Shown one piece after another: positions 16,640 through 24,662 of a DNA stretch of 64,000 nucleotides. Source of the stretch: Cytobacillus oceanisediminis. GTDB taxonomy: Bacteria > Bacillota > Bacilli > Bacillales > Cytobacillaceae. The stretch spans positions 277,749-341,748 of the forward strand of contig NZ_VLKI01000004.1 in the NCBI RefSeq assembly GCF_007830235.1, written 5' to 3'. The translations under genes and the position numbers were made by a program. A model generated the notes under the pieces. The model saw nothing but the letters and a program-made list of their open reading frames with translations. It had not been told where the DNA came from and did not search any database. Position 1 is the stretch's first letter; the number at the start of each line of letters is the position of its first letter.

Positions 16640-17794
16640 ATGAGAAAACAGTTGAAGAGATTTGCCAAATTAACAGCCTTGTCCAGTTTGCTGGTTCTGT
16701 CTGCATGCGGCGGCAACCAGGCTGCAGGGGACAAAGAGGGGCAAAGCGGCGGAGGAGCAGTCAAAGCAGATATAGGAGTTATTTCCTATATCAGCGGACC
16801 TGGAGCAGCTTATGGGGAAGCGATCACCAACGGCTTAAAACTTGCGCAGGAGGAGATTAATAGCAAAGGTGAGGTAGAGATAAACCTTGTTATTGAAGAT
16901 TCAGCAGGCAAGCAGGACCAAGCTTTGACAGCAGCTCAAAAATTAATGAATTCCGAGAATGTGACAGGCATTATCGGACCTACCTTAAGCACAGAAATGA
17001 ATGTAGTCGGCCCTGAGGCAGATCTAAACGGAGTCCCAATTATGGGAACATCGACTACAGCAGAGGGCATCCCGCAAATAGGGGATTATGTATTCCGCAA
17101 CTCGCTTCCTGAAGCATTGGCCATCCCGGCTGCAATCGACAAAGCGATTGAAAAATATGATGCTAAAAAAGTTGCAATCCTATATGGAAATGATGATGTA
17201 TTTACAAAATCGGGCTTTGATACGATGAAAAAGGCTGCAGAAGAAAAAGGCTTGGAAATATTGACGATTGAAACCTTCCAAAAAGGACAATCCGACTATA
17301 ACGCACAGTTAACAAAAATTAAAGGCTTAAATCCGGATCTGATTTTGGCTTCTGCTCTATATAACGAAGGGGCAGTCATTATGGACCAAGCACGCAAAAT
17401 GGGTATTGATGTTCCTTTTGTAGGCGGAAACGGCTTTAACTCACCCGAGGTAATCAACATCGCAGGTGATGCGGCAAATGGGCTTATTGTAGCAACGCCT
17501 TGGTACGGTGAAAAAGAAGATGAAAAGGTTCAGGATTTTGTCAGCAAATATGAAGAAGAATACAGCAAAAAGCCAGACCAATTTGCAGCCCAGGCATATG
17601 ATGCGCTTTATATTATGGCAGAAGCATTGAAAAATGCCGGTGAAGCTGACCGTGATGCTCTTCGGGACGCATTGGCTGAAGTCCAGGGCTTTAATGGAAT
17701 CCTTGGTGAGTTCTCTTTTGATGAAGAAGGGGATGTCGTAATGGATCCAACTGTCTTGGTGATTGAAGATGGAGCTTTCAAGGTTTTTGAATAA
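16640..17794 (+). CDS. livJ: Branched-chain amino acid ABC transporter substrate-binding lipoprotein (384 aa)
   Basis: Extracellular solute-binding protein of the periplasmic-binding-protein type I (Leu/Ile/Val) class. It has a lipoprotein signal with lipobox LSAC (Cys ~24), then ADIGVISYISGPGAAYGEAI, and mid-protein IIGPTLSTEMN and GNDDVFTKSG segments typical of LivJ. ATG after CGGGGGTTGGAAG. Followed by permeases and ATPases of one Liv system, but separated from them by a strong terminator and a repeat, which should give excess binding protein. A CodY-like sequence (TTATTTCTGAAAAAA, 10 of 15 matches) lies just upstream but is weak. Specificity for Leu/Ile/Val is by family and context. Confidence 0.9.
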   Translation: MRKQLKRFAKLTALSSLLVLSACGGNQAAGDKEGQSGGGAVKADIGVISYISGPGAAYGEAITNGLKLAQEEINSKGEVEINLVIEDSAGKQDQALTAAQKLMNSENVTGIIGPTLSTEMNVVGPEADLNGVPIMGTSTTAEGIPQIGDYVFRNSLPEALAIPAAIDKAIEKYDAKKVAILYGNDDVFTKSGFDTMKKAAEEKGLEILTIETFQKGQSDYNAQLTKIKGLNPDLILASALYNEGAVIMDQARKMGIDVPFVGGNGFNSPEVINIAGDAANGLIVATPWYGEKEDEKVQDFVSKYEEEYSKKPDQFAAQAYDALYIMAEALKNAGEADRDALRDALAEVQGFNGILGEFSFDEEGDVVMDPTVLVIEDGAFKVFE

Positions 17795-17807
17795 TAAAGG
17801 TAATCCT

Positions 17808-17847
17808 AAGTAAAGCTCTGGCGCTCAATAGTGCCTGAGCTTTACTT
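17808..17847 (+). terminator. Terminator between livJ and livH
   Basis: AAGTAAAGCTC and GAGCTTTACTT form a perfect 11-bp outer stem with an inner GCGC/GTGC stem, followed by TTTTA. It lies inside the liv gene series. Confidence 0.8.
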
Positions 17848-17858
17848 TTAAGGGTTAA

Positions 17859-18037
17859 GCTGTGTTAAAGCTAAATGTTGATTTTAACACGTGTTGTTTG
17901 GAGCGGAAGGCACGAGATTCTAGCGGAAAAAGCGTACCCATGGGATACCCCGCAGGCGCAGAACGCCAAGGAGTGTCGGAATCCCGCGGTTCCCTGAGTG
18001 CTTGCAGCGGAAATCAACACTCATGTTTAACAGAGCC
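17859..18037. repeat. Palindromic intergenic element, copy A
   Basis: About 179 bp bounded by imperfect terminal inverted repeats: the left end reads GTGTTAAAGC...TGTTGATTT and the right end AAATCAACA...TTTAACAGAGCC. The interior has the shared GGAGCGGAAGGC..., CCCCGCAGGCGC and CCGCGG blocks. It lies between livJ and livH. Related copies are at 22524, 37731 and 55372. Confidence 0.85.
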
Positions 18038-18089
18038 AAAAATTAGAATTACAAGCTTCATATAAAAAAATGTTAGTAGGTGGATAGCC

Positions 18090-18965
18090 GTGTTAATTGA
18101 ACAATTAATAAACGGAATAACCCTTGGCAGTATTTATGCCATCGTTGCGCTTGGGTTTACACTAGTCTTCGGGGTGCTAGGCATTATTAACATGGCGCAC
18201 GGAGAGATCTTTATGTTTGGCGCCTTTATCGGCGTTGTTGTGACAGCAACCTTCAAAGGGCCGCTTTGGCTCGCTTTCCTGGCAGCCATTTTGGTTACTG
18301 CTGCAATGGGGTATATGCTTGAACGTTTTGCTCTAAGACCGCTGCGAAGTAAACAGGGTGTTTCACATTTAGCGCCATTAATCAGTACAATCGGTGTTTC
18401 AATATTACTGGAAAACCTGTCCCATCATCTTTTTGGTCCAGGCAATCATCCATTCCGTGCTTCATTCGCTGAAATAAGTTTTCAGATCGGATCGATTACC
18501 ATATACCTCGTGCAGATTGTCATTTTTGTCATTTCTGTACTTTTGATGTACGCTCTTTCTTTTTGGCTTGGCAAAACAAAGGCAGGCAAGGCGTTAAGGG
18601 CAACAGCGGAAAATCTGGAAACTGCAAGCCTTCTTGGCGTTGATGTAAAAAGAACGATTACGATGACCGTTATCATTGCATCGGCTATGGGAGGAATTGC
18701 CGGCATCCTGGTCGGGATGGCTTTTAACTCTGTTACGCCGCAGATGGGATTATCCATAGGGCTAAAAGGGCTTGCCATTATCATTCTCGGAGGCATGGGA
18801 AATGTCAAAGGAGCAATGGCAGGCGGGCTGATCCTTGGATTGGCGGAAACTTTCGTTGTAGTTTACGGCAATTCCGGATACAAGGATGCAATAGCTTTTG
18901 TGGCTATAATCGTCATACTTCTCATTAGGCCTCAAGGGTTGTTTGGCCAAAAAATCTCAGCGTAA
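18090..18965 (+). CDS. livH: Branched-chain amino acid ABC permease LivH (291 aa)
   Basis: Inner-membrane permease subunit with about eight hydrophobic segments. The N-terminus LIEQLINGITLGSIYAIVAL followed by GFTLVFGVLGIINMAHGE is the LivH signature, and the C-terminal GMGNVKGAMAGGLILG is the ATPase-coupling loop. GTG start after AGTAGGTGG. It pairs with LivM 12 bp downstream. First gene of a livHMGF unit downstream of an internal terminator, so a separate promoter or readthrough is required. Confidence 0.92.
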   Translation: MLIEQLINGITLGSIYAIVALGFTLVFGVLGIINMAHGEIFMFGAFIGVVVTATFKGPLWLAFLAAILVTAAMGYMLERFALRPLRSKQGVSHLAPLISTIGVSILLENLSHHLFGPGNHPFRASFAEISFQIGSITIYLVQIVIFVISVLLMYALSFWLGKTKAGKALRATAENLETASLLGVDVKRTITMTVIIASAMGGIAGILVGMAFNSVTPQMGLSIGLKGLAIIILGGMGNVKGAMAGGLILGLAETFVVVYGNSGYKDAIAFVAIIVILLIRPQGLFGQKISA

Positions 18966-18977
18966 GAAGGTGAATCC

Positions 18978-19955
18978 ATGCTTGCAGAATTAATTAATCC
19001 ATATCACTTACAGGTTGCTTCCTTTATACTAATCAACATTATTCTAGGGGTAAGCATTTATATTACACTATCAACGGGACAGCTGTCGCTTGCCAATGCT
19101 GGGTTTATGGGGATCGGCGCTTATACTTCCGCACTTTTGACGCTGAATTTTGACCTCCCGATTATTGTGGGGATACTCGCAGGAACCTTAATGGCCGGTT
19201 TGTTCGGAATTATAATCGGAATTCCAACTTTAAGGCTTCAAGGAGTTTATCTGGCGATTGTTACCCTTGGCTTTGGAGAAGTTATTCGTGTTATTTTTGT
19301 AAACTGGGAGTCGCTGACAAAGGGTGCTGTTGGTTTATCAGGCATACCGCATATGGGGCGTGAAATCCTGAATACACTAAAAGGCTTTGGCTTTGATCCG
19401 AAGGTGCTCGGCCTGCAAAATAACCAGTTTGTTTTCTTAACTATTTTCCTTCTCTTATTAGTAATTACTACCAGCATTGTCATGTTTTTTAGAAGACAAA
19501 ACCGTTCTCGTGTCGGACGGGCTTTTGCTGCAATCAAGCTTGATGAAAAGGCAGCGGAGTCAATGGGAATCAACATCACCTATTATAAAGTCCTTGCTTT
19601 TGCACAGGGAGCATTGGTAGCAGGATTTGCCGGCACTTTGTTTGCGCACGTGCTAGCTTACATAAGCCCGGCCGATTTTGCCTATCACCGTGCAGTCGAA
19701 ATTTTAATTTTTGCGGTCTTTGGCGGCAGTGAAGTCATTTGGGGGCCGGTATTTGGGGCGCTATTCTTGACCGTCATGCCAGAAGTGCTTCGTTTTATCA
19801 GCGAATACCGCTATATGATTTACGGTTTAATCATCATTATTATGATGGCTGTTCGTCCTCAGGGACTTATTGATGTAAATATTTTAAACTGGATTAAGCT
19901 GAAAACATCAAAGAGGGGGCAAAAGCATGGTACTTCAAGTCAAAAAAGCATGTAA
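18978..19955 (+). CDS. livM: Branched-chain amino acid ABC permease LivM (325 aa)
   Basis: Second permease subunit of the Liv importer. Typical segments are YITLSTGQLSLANAGFMGIG, GIPTLRLQGVYLAIVTLGFG and the C-terminal GGSEVIWGPVFGA coupling region. The length is normal. ATG after AAGAAGGTG. Its 3' end overlaps livG by 29 bp, implying coupled translation with the ATPase. Confidence 0.92.
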   Translation: MLAELINPYHLQVASFILINIILGVSIYITLSTGQLSLANAGFMGIGAYTSALLTLNFDLPIIVGILAGTLMAGLFGIIIGIPTLRLQGVYLAIVTLGFGEVIRVIFVNWESLTKGAVGLSGIPHMGREILNTLKGFGFDPKVLGLQNNQFVFLTIFLLLLVITTSIVMFFRRQNRSRVGRAFAAIKLDEKAAESMGINITYYKVLAFAQGALVAGFAGTLFAHVLAYISPADFAYHRAVEILIFAVFGGSEVIWGPVFGALFLTVMPEVLRFISEYRYMIYGLIIIIMMAVRPQGLIDVNILNWIKLKTSKRGQKHGTSSQKSM

Positions 19956-20700
19956 AAACTTTGGCGGGCTGAGTGCTCTGTCTGATGTCTCATTTTCTAT
20001 AAATAAGGGAGAAATCTTTGGGCTGATTGGACCCAATGGCGCAGGCAAAACAACGATGTTCAATTTGATTACATCGATGTTTACACCCACTTCCGGGGAA
20101 ATTATATTTAACGCAGAAAACATAAATGGCCTGAAGCCCCATCTCATTACGAAAAAAGGCATTTGCCGGACATTCCAGAACATTCGTCTATTTCCGCAAA
20201 TGACAGCTGAGGAAAACGTAATGGTAGGGGAGCATTGCCGGAGCAAAGCAGGGGTATTCAGCAGTGTCTTTCGAACAAAAGCCCAGCGCCAGGAAGAGGA
20301 AAGAATCCGCCGCAAAGCAAATGAATTGCTTGAATTTGTTGGTTTGGGAGAATATGCGGATGTTGTCTCGGACAGCCTGGCATACGGCCAGCAAAGAAGA
20401 CTGGAAATAGCCAGAGCCTTGGCCAGCAGTCCTCAGCTTCTTCTTCTCGATGAGCCGGCAGCAGGAATGAATGAAACAGAAACAAGCGAACTTTTTCACC
20501 TTATTAAGAAGATTCAGGAGAAGGGGATTACTGTGCTGCTAATTGAGCATGATATGCCTCTTGTAATGAATTTATGCGACCGGATTGCGGTACTTAACTT
20601 TGGCAAGAAGATTGCAGAAGGAACACCGGCCGACATTCAGAATAACCCTGATGTCATCGAAGCCTATCTCGGCAGCGAGGAGGAAGATATGTATGCTTAA
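19927..20700 (+). CDS. livG: Branched-chain amino acid ABC ATPase LivG (257 aa)
   Basis: Cytoplasmic ATPase of the Liv importer. Walker A is GPNGAGKTTM; the LivG-type Q-loop segment is GICRTFQNIRLFPQMTAEEN; the signature is the divergent SLAYGQQRRLEIARAL usual for LivG; Walker B is LLLLDEPAAGMN; the H-loop is IEHDM. The C-terminal EAYLG is family-typical. ATG after AGAGGGGGC inside the end of livM. It overlaps livF by 8 bp. Confidence 0.93.
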   Translation: MVLQVKKACKNFGGLSALSDVSFSINKGEIFGLIGPNGAGKTTMFNLITSMFTPTSGEIIFNAENINGLKPHLITKKGICRTFQNIRLFPQMTAEENVMVGEHCRSKAGVFSSVFRTKAQRQEEERIRRKANELLEFVGLGEYADVVSDSLAYGQQRRLEIARALASSPQLLLLDEPAAGMNETETSELFHLIKKIQEKGITVLLIEHDMPLVMNLCDRIAVLNFGKKIAEGTPADIQNNPDVIEAYLGSEEEDMYA

Positions 20701-21403
20701 AGTAAACGGCATTTCCGCCTTTTATGGTAAAATCCAGGTGCTTAAGAACATTGGTCTGGAGGTCGAAGAAGGAAGCATTGTCACAATTCTTGGAGCAAAC
20801 GGAGCCGGGAAAACAACGACCATGAAGACTATATCTGGACTTCTGAAACCGCAGCAGGGCAGCATTGAATTTCAAGGTGAGGAAGTAAAGGGGCTGAGGC
20901 CTGATCAGCTGCTGAGAAAAGGAATTGCTCTTGTTCCGGAGGGCCGGCAGATCCTATCAGGGATGACAGTGCTCGAAAACCTTGAAATGGGGGCATACCA
21001 CCGAAAGGATAATGAGATTGACCGGGATATTAAAAATGTAATGGAAAGATTCCCGATTCTTGAGGAAAGGCAGAAGCAGCTTGGGGGGACTTTATCAGGC
21101 GGCCAGCAGCAAATGCTCGCCATTGCCAGAGCAATCCTCAGCAAGCCCAAGCTTCTTCTCCTTGACGAACCATCAATGGGATTGGCCCCGTTGATCGTGG
21201 CTGATATTTTTAAAATTATAAAAGAAATTAATGAAGCTGGGACAACAGTCCTCCTGGTAGAGCAGAATGCAAGGCAGGCTCTGCGCATATCCGATTATGG
21301 ATATGTGCTGGAAACCGGAAAAATCGTAGCAGAAGGAAGTTCCCAGGAGCTGTTGAATGACCCAAGAATCATGGAGGCCTATCTGGGACGGAAATCGAGT
21401 TAA
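20693..21403 (+). CDS. livF: Branched-chain amino acid ABC ATPase LivF (236 aa)
   Basis: Second ATPase of the Liv importer. The ATG at 20693 follows GAGGAGGAAGATATGT and starts at MLKVNGISAFYGKIQVL, the normal LivF N-terminus; an open frame extends 108 bp further upstream but only over livG. Walker A GANGAGKTTT, signature LSGGQQQMLAIARA, Walker B LLLLDEPSMGLAP and H-loop VEQNA (LivF-type, Gln-Asn in place of His) are visible. It overlaps the livG stop by 8 bp. Last gene of the operon, followed by a terminator. Confidence 0.93.
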   Translation: MLKVNGISAFYGKIQVLKNIGLEVEEGSIVTILGANGAGKTTTMKTISGLLKPQQGSIEFQGEEVKGLRPDQLLRKGIALVPEGRQILSGMTVLENLEMGAYHRKDNEIDRDIKNVMERFPILEERQKQLGGTLSGGQQQMLAIARAILSKPKLLLLDEPSMGLAPLIVADIFKIIKEINEAGTTVLLVEQNARQALRISDYGYVLETGKIVAEGSSQELLNDPRIMEAYLGRKSS

Positions 21404-21416
21404 AATATATTTTTGA

Positions 21417-21442
21417 AGGCCAAATCGGTTGATTTGGCCTTT
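21417..21442 (+). terminator. liv operon terminator
   Basis: AAGGCCAAATC and GATTTGGCCTT form a perfect 11-bp stem, followed by TGTATTT. Confidence 0.85.
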
Positions 21443-21512
21443 GTATTTACAAAGATGAAATTATGGTAAAATCGGTTCGAGAATGATATAAGAACACCAT
21501 TTGGAGGACCGG

Positions 21513-22493
21513 ATGAAAAAGATCAAAAAGTTTTTTAAAAGACTGCTCTTGTTTTTACTAATCCTTGCCGTGTTTATGTTTGCCAATAACAGCTCCCTGT
21601 TTACAAAAGAAGGGGAAGAGAAGCCTTTGCTGCTGGCGCATAGAGGGATGGCACAGACCTTTCATATGGAAGGAATAACTGGGGATACGTGTACGGCAGA
21701 GCGAATTTATGAGCCTGAACATCCTTTTATAGAAAATACCATTCCATCAATGGAGGCGGCTTTTGAAGGTGGGGCTGATGTTATAGAATTGGATATCCAG
21801 CCGACGAAGGATGGCCAGTTTGCTGTTTTTCATGATTGGACACTGGAATGCCGGACAGATGGCCAGGGAGTTACCAGGGAACATACAATGGAGGAACTGA
21901 AACAGCTCGACATTGGATACGGTTATACAGCCGATAAGGGAAAAACTTTTCCGTTTCGAGGAAAAGAAACCGGACTTATGCCTTCGCTTGATGATGTAAT
22001 GGAGCATTTTCCGGAAAGCAACTTTTTAATCCATATTAAAAGCAATGATCCGAATGAAGGAAAACAGCTTGCTGGATATCTTTCAAAGTTCCCGGAAAGC
22101 CGGCTGCAGGAAATAACGGTATATGGAGGAGATGAACCTATTGCTGCGCTTCAGGAGAAATTGCCTGGCATACGCGTGATGTCAAAGGCCACCCTAAAGA
22201 GCTGTCTCTTGCCCTATCTGGCAGCTGGCTGGACAGGATATATTCCTAATTCCTGTGAAGAGACGCAGCTGCATATCCCTGAAGCTTATGCAAAATGGAT
22301 GTGGGGCTGGCCTCATAAGTTTATAAACCGTATGGATAAAGCAGGCACAAATGTTATCGTAGTTGCAGGCGACGGCGGCTGGTCGGAAGGCTTTGATACA
22401 CCTGCAGATTTGGGACGTCTTCCCGCTGGTTATTCCGGGGGTATATGGACAAACCGGATTGATCTAATTGCACCCGTTTACAAGGAAAATTGA
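21513..22493 (+). CDS. Membrane-anchored glycerophosphodiester phosphodiesterase family protein (326 aa)
   Basis: GDPD-fold enzyme facing the outside: an N-terminal membrane helix (~9-27) then a TIM-barrel with catalytic HRG (LLLAHRGMA), ENT, the metal-binding ELDIQPTKDG and the second catalytic His in FHDWTL. These hydrolyse glycerophosphodiesters to glycerol-3-phosphate and alcohol, or act on teichoic-acid-type polymers when secreted. The ATG at 21513 follows TTGGAGG; a TTG 12 bp upstream overlaps the binding site. Insertions relative to the 240-aa soluble forms (the CTAERIYEPEHPF segment) mark a divergent subfamily. Monocistronic. Confidence 0.85.
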   Translation: MKKIKKFFKRLLLFLLILAVFMFANNSSLFTKEGEEKPLLLAHRGMAQTFHMEGITGDTCTAERIYEPEHPFIENTIPSMEAAFEGGADVIELDIQPTKDGQFAVFHDWTLECRTDGQGVTREHTMEELKQLDIGYGYTADKGKTFPFRGKETGLMPSLDDVMEHFPESNFLIHIKSNDPNEGKQLAGYLSKFPESRLQEITVYGGDEPIAALQEKLPGIRVMSKATLKSCLLPYLAAGWTGYIPNSCEETQLHIPEAYAKWMWGWPHKFINRMDKAGTNVIVVAGDGGWSEGFDTPADLGRLPAGYSGGIWTNRIDLIAPVYKEN

Positions 22494-22514
22494 CGCTTGG
22501 AATCATCCAGGCGT
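22493..22514 (+). terminator. Intrinsic terminator after the GDPD gene
   Basis: ACGCTTGG and CCAGGCGT form an 8-bp stem with one G-U pair, followed by seven T residues. Confidence 0.88.
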
Positions 22515-22523
22515 TTTTTTATT

Positions 22524-22706
22524 AAGCTCTGAAAAAGCTCAATGTTGATATTAGTATTCTGTTGATTGGAGCGGAAGGCGCGGGACTCCAGTGATAGGAG
22601 TGAGTCAAAGGGAGGCCCAGCAGGCTTAGTGTTTGAGGAGCGTGGGACCGCCCGCGGTTCGCTGAGTGCCTGGGAGCGGAAATCAACAGGCAAGTTTAAC
22701 AAAGCT
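22524..22706. repeat. Palindromic intergenic element, copy B
   Basis: Same family as 17859-18037. The left end is AAAAAGCTCAATGTTGATATT and a second TGTTGATTGGAGCGGAAGGC block; the right end GGAGCGGAAATCAACAGG continues into AGTTTAACAAAGC. It lies between the GDPD terminator and the ABC exporter. Confidence 0.85.
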
Positions 22707-22714
22707 TTTTATTA

Positions 22715-22931
22715 TTAGATCAATTTCTGCTTTTATAGACTGTTTAAACTTGGGAATTTCACACAGATGTTTAAGGGCGCCTGCCCTTTTCTAATTTTTT
22801 TACAGGTAAATTATTTAAAAATTTTGTAAAAAGGGATATTATATTTATAGCGTTATAATATTTAGTTTATCGAAGGATTTCAAATGGCTTTTTATACATA
22901 TATTTTGCAATTACAGCTTGGGGGACTACGA
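22715..22931. other. AT-rich upstream region of the ABC exporter
   Basis: No gene. It presumably carries the exporter promoter; TATAATATTTAG near 22854 could be a -10 region but no convincing -35 was found. Confidence 0.35.
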
Positions 22932-24662
22932 ATGGCGAGGATTCTATCATACTTAAAACCGTACCGGATCGCGGTGGCGGTTGCTCTTTTGCTAATGCTG
23001 ACAGAGCTCGTGGTTGAGCTTATTCAGCCATTGCTAATGGCAAAAATCATAGATAAAGGTATTATGCAAAACGACCTTCAGGAGGTTATGAAATGGGGAG
23101 GAATCATGGTCGGAGCTTCATTTGCAGCTTTTGCTGCAGGCGTAATCAATTCCTTCTATGCTGCCCATGTCAGCCAAAGCTTCGGTTTTGATGTGAGAAA
23201 AAGTTTATATGAAAAAGTGCAATCCTTCTCTTTTGCCAATTTTAATCACTTCCCTACTTCTTCTCTGATTACAAGAATGACCAATGATATTACACAGCTG
23301 CAAAATACAGTCTTTATGAGTCTTAGAATTATGATGAGAGCGCCGCTATTAATTATCGGCGGCCTTGGGATGGCATTTGTTGTGAATGTAAAACTGGCAC
23401 TCATTTTATCTGTCGTTGCACCTTTTCTATTTCTTTTCCTGTTTTGGGTGATGGGCAAAGGGGGTTCAATGTTTAAAGAGGTTCAGGAAAAACTGGATGC
23501 AGTAAATAGTGTTATGCAGGAAAATTTGTCGGGCATTCGCTTAATAAAAGCCTTTGTCCGCAGAAAGCATGAGGTGAAACGCTTTACAGGAACCAATAAG
23601 GATCTTAGAGATGGAACAATCAAAGCATTGCGGCTTATGGAAGTAACCATGCCGGTGCTTCTTCTGATTATGAACCTTTGCATTCTGGGTGTACTATGGT
23701 TTGGGAGCATCCAGGTCAATACAGAGGGTGTGAAGGTGGGAGAGGTTGTCGCAATTGTCAACTATGCAACCAGGATAACGGCTGCTTTTTCGATCTTTTC
23801 CTGGATTATTATGGCCTTTTCAAGGGCCCGTGCCTCTGCAAATCGTGTCACTGAGGTATTGGAAACAGAGGTTGATTTAGCGGATCTTTGGGACTCCCGA
23901 AAGGATTTAACAGTCAATGAAGGAAAAATTGAATTCACAAATGTCTCATTTCAATATCCGGGAACGGCCGAAATGGTTCTCGAAGATATTAGCTTTAAAA
24001 TAAATCCGGGCGAAACGGTCGCCATCCTCGGAGCCACGGGAGCGGGCAAGACCTCTTTATTCCAGCTCATTCCCCGACTTTATGATGTAACTGGAGGAAT
24101 AGTTAAGATTGATGGGCATGATGTCCGCAAGATGAAAATGGAGAACCTCCGCAGGAAGGTCGGTTTCGTGCCGCAGGAAGCCTTGCTTTTTACAGGAAGT
24201 GTGAAAGAAAACATTTCATGGGGCAAGGAAGATGCCACTATGGTGGAAATTACTGCAGCATCTGTAAATGCACAAATTCACGAAACCATTATGAACCTTC
24301 CTCAGCAATATGATACAAGAGTGGGGCAAAAGGGTGTTAATCTATCCGGCGGGCAAAAACAAAGATTGTCGATTGCGCGGGCTCTTGTGAGAATGCCGAA
24401 AATTTTGCTGCTCGATGACAGCACGAGCGCGTTGGATATGAAAACAGAAGCAAAGCTGCTGGGCGCTCTAAAGGAGTATACTTGCACGACATTGATTATC
24501 ACGCAGAAAATCAGCACCGCAATTGAAGCGGACCGGATTTTGCTTCTGGAGGATGGAAAGCTGCTGGCTGAAGGCGATCATGACAGCCTGCTAAAAACAT
24601 CCGGATTATACAAAAGGATTTTCCAATCCCAATCAGGAGAGGAGAATAGAAACTATGCTTAA
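22932..24662 (+). CDS. Heterodimeric ABC exporter subunit with degenerate ATP site (576 aa)
   Basis: Half-transporter with a six-helix membrane domain (~1-310) and a C-terminal ATPase domain. Walker A (GATGAGKTSL) and signature ([15 protein letters not shown]) are intact, but Walker B ends LLLDDSTSALD, with Asp in place of the catalytic Glu, and the switch motif reads IITQKIST, with Gln in place of His. This is the pattern of the non-catalytic half of heterodimeric multidrug exporters (BmrC/BmrD, TM287/288, YheI/YheH type). The ATG at 22932 follows TTGGGGGAC; a start 48 bp upstream lacks a binding site. It overlaps the partner gene by 8 bp. Confidence 0.88.
   Translation: MARILSYLKPYRIAVAVALLLMLTELVVELIQPLLMAKIIDKGIMQNDLQEVMKWGGIMVGASFAAFAAGVINSFYAAHVSQSFGFDVRKSLYEKVQSFSFANFNHFPTSSLITRMTNDITQLQNTVFMSLRIMMRAPLLIIGGLGMAFVVNVKLALILSVVAPFLFLFLFWVMGKGGSMFKEVQEKLDAVNSVMQENLSGIRLIKAFVRRKHEVKRFTGTNKDLRDGTIKALRLMEVTMPVLLLIMNLCILGVLWFGSIQVNTEGVKVGEVVAIVNYATRITAAFSIFSWIIMAFSRARASANRVTEVLETEVDLADLWDSRKDLTVNEGKIEFTNVSFQYPGTAEMVLEDISFKINPGETVAILGATGAGKTSLFQLIPRLYDVTGGIVKIDGHDVRKMKMENLRRKVGFVPQEALLFTGSVKENISWGKEDATMVEITAASVNAQIHETIMNLPQQYDTRVGQKGVNLSGGQKQRLSIARALVRMPKILLLDDSTSALDMKTEAKLLGALKEYTCTTLIITQKISTAIEADRILLLEDGKLLAEGDHDSLLKTSGLYKRIFQSQSGEENRNYA

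Noticed and set aside
22532..22702. Minus-strand frame through palindromic element copy B
   Set aside because: Element copies do not conserve the frame; the GC-rich palindrome simply lacks stops in one frame.
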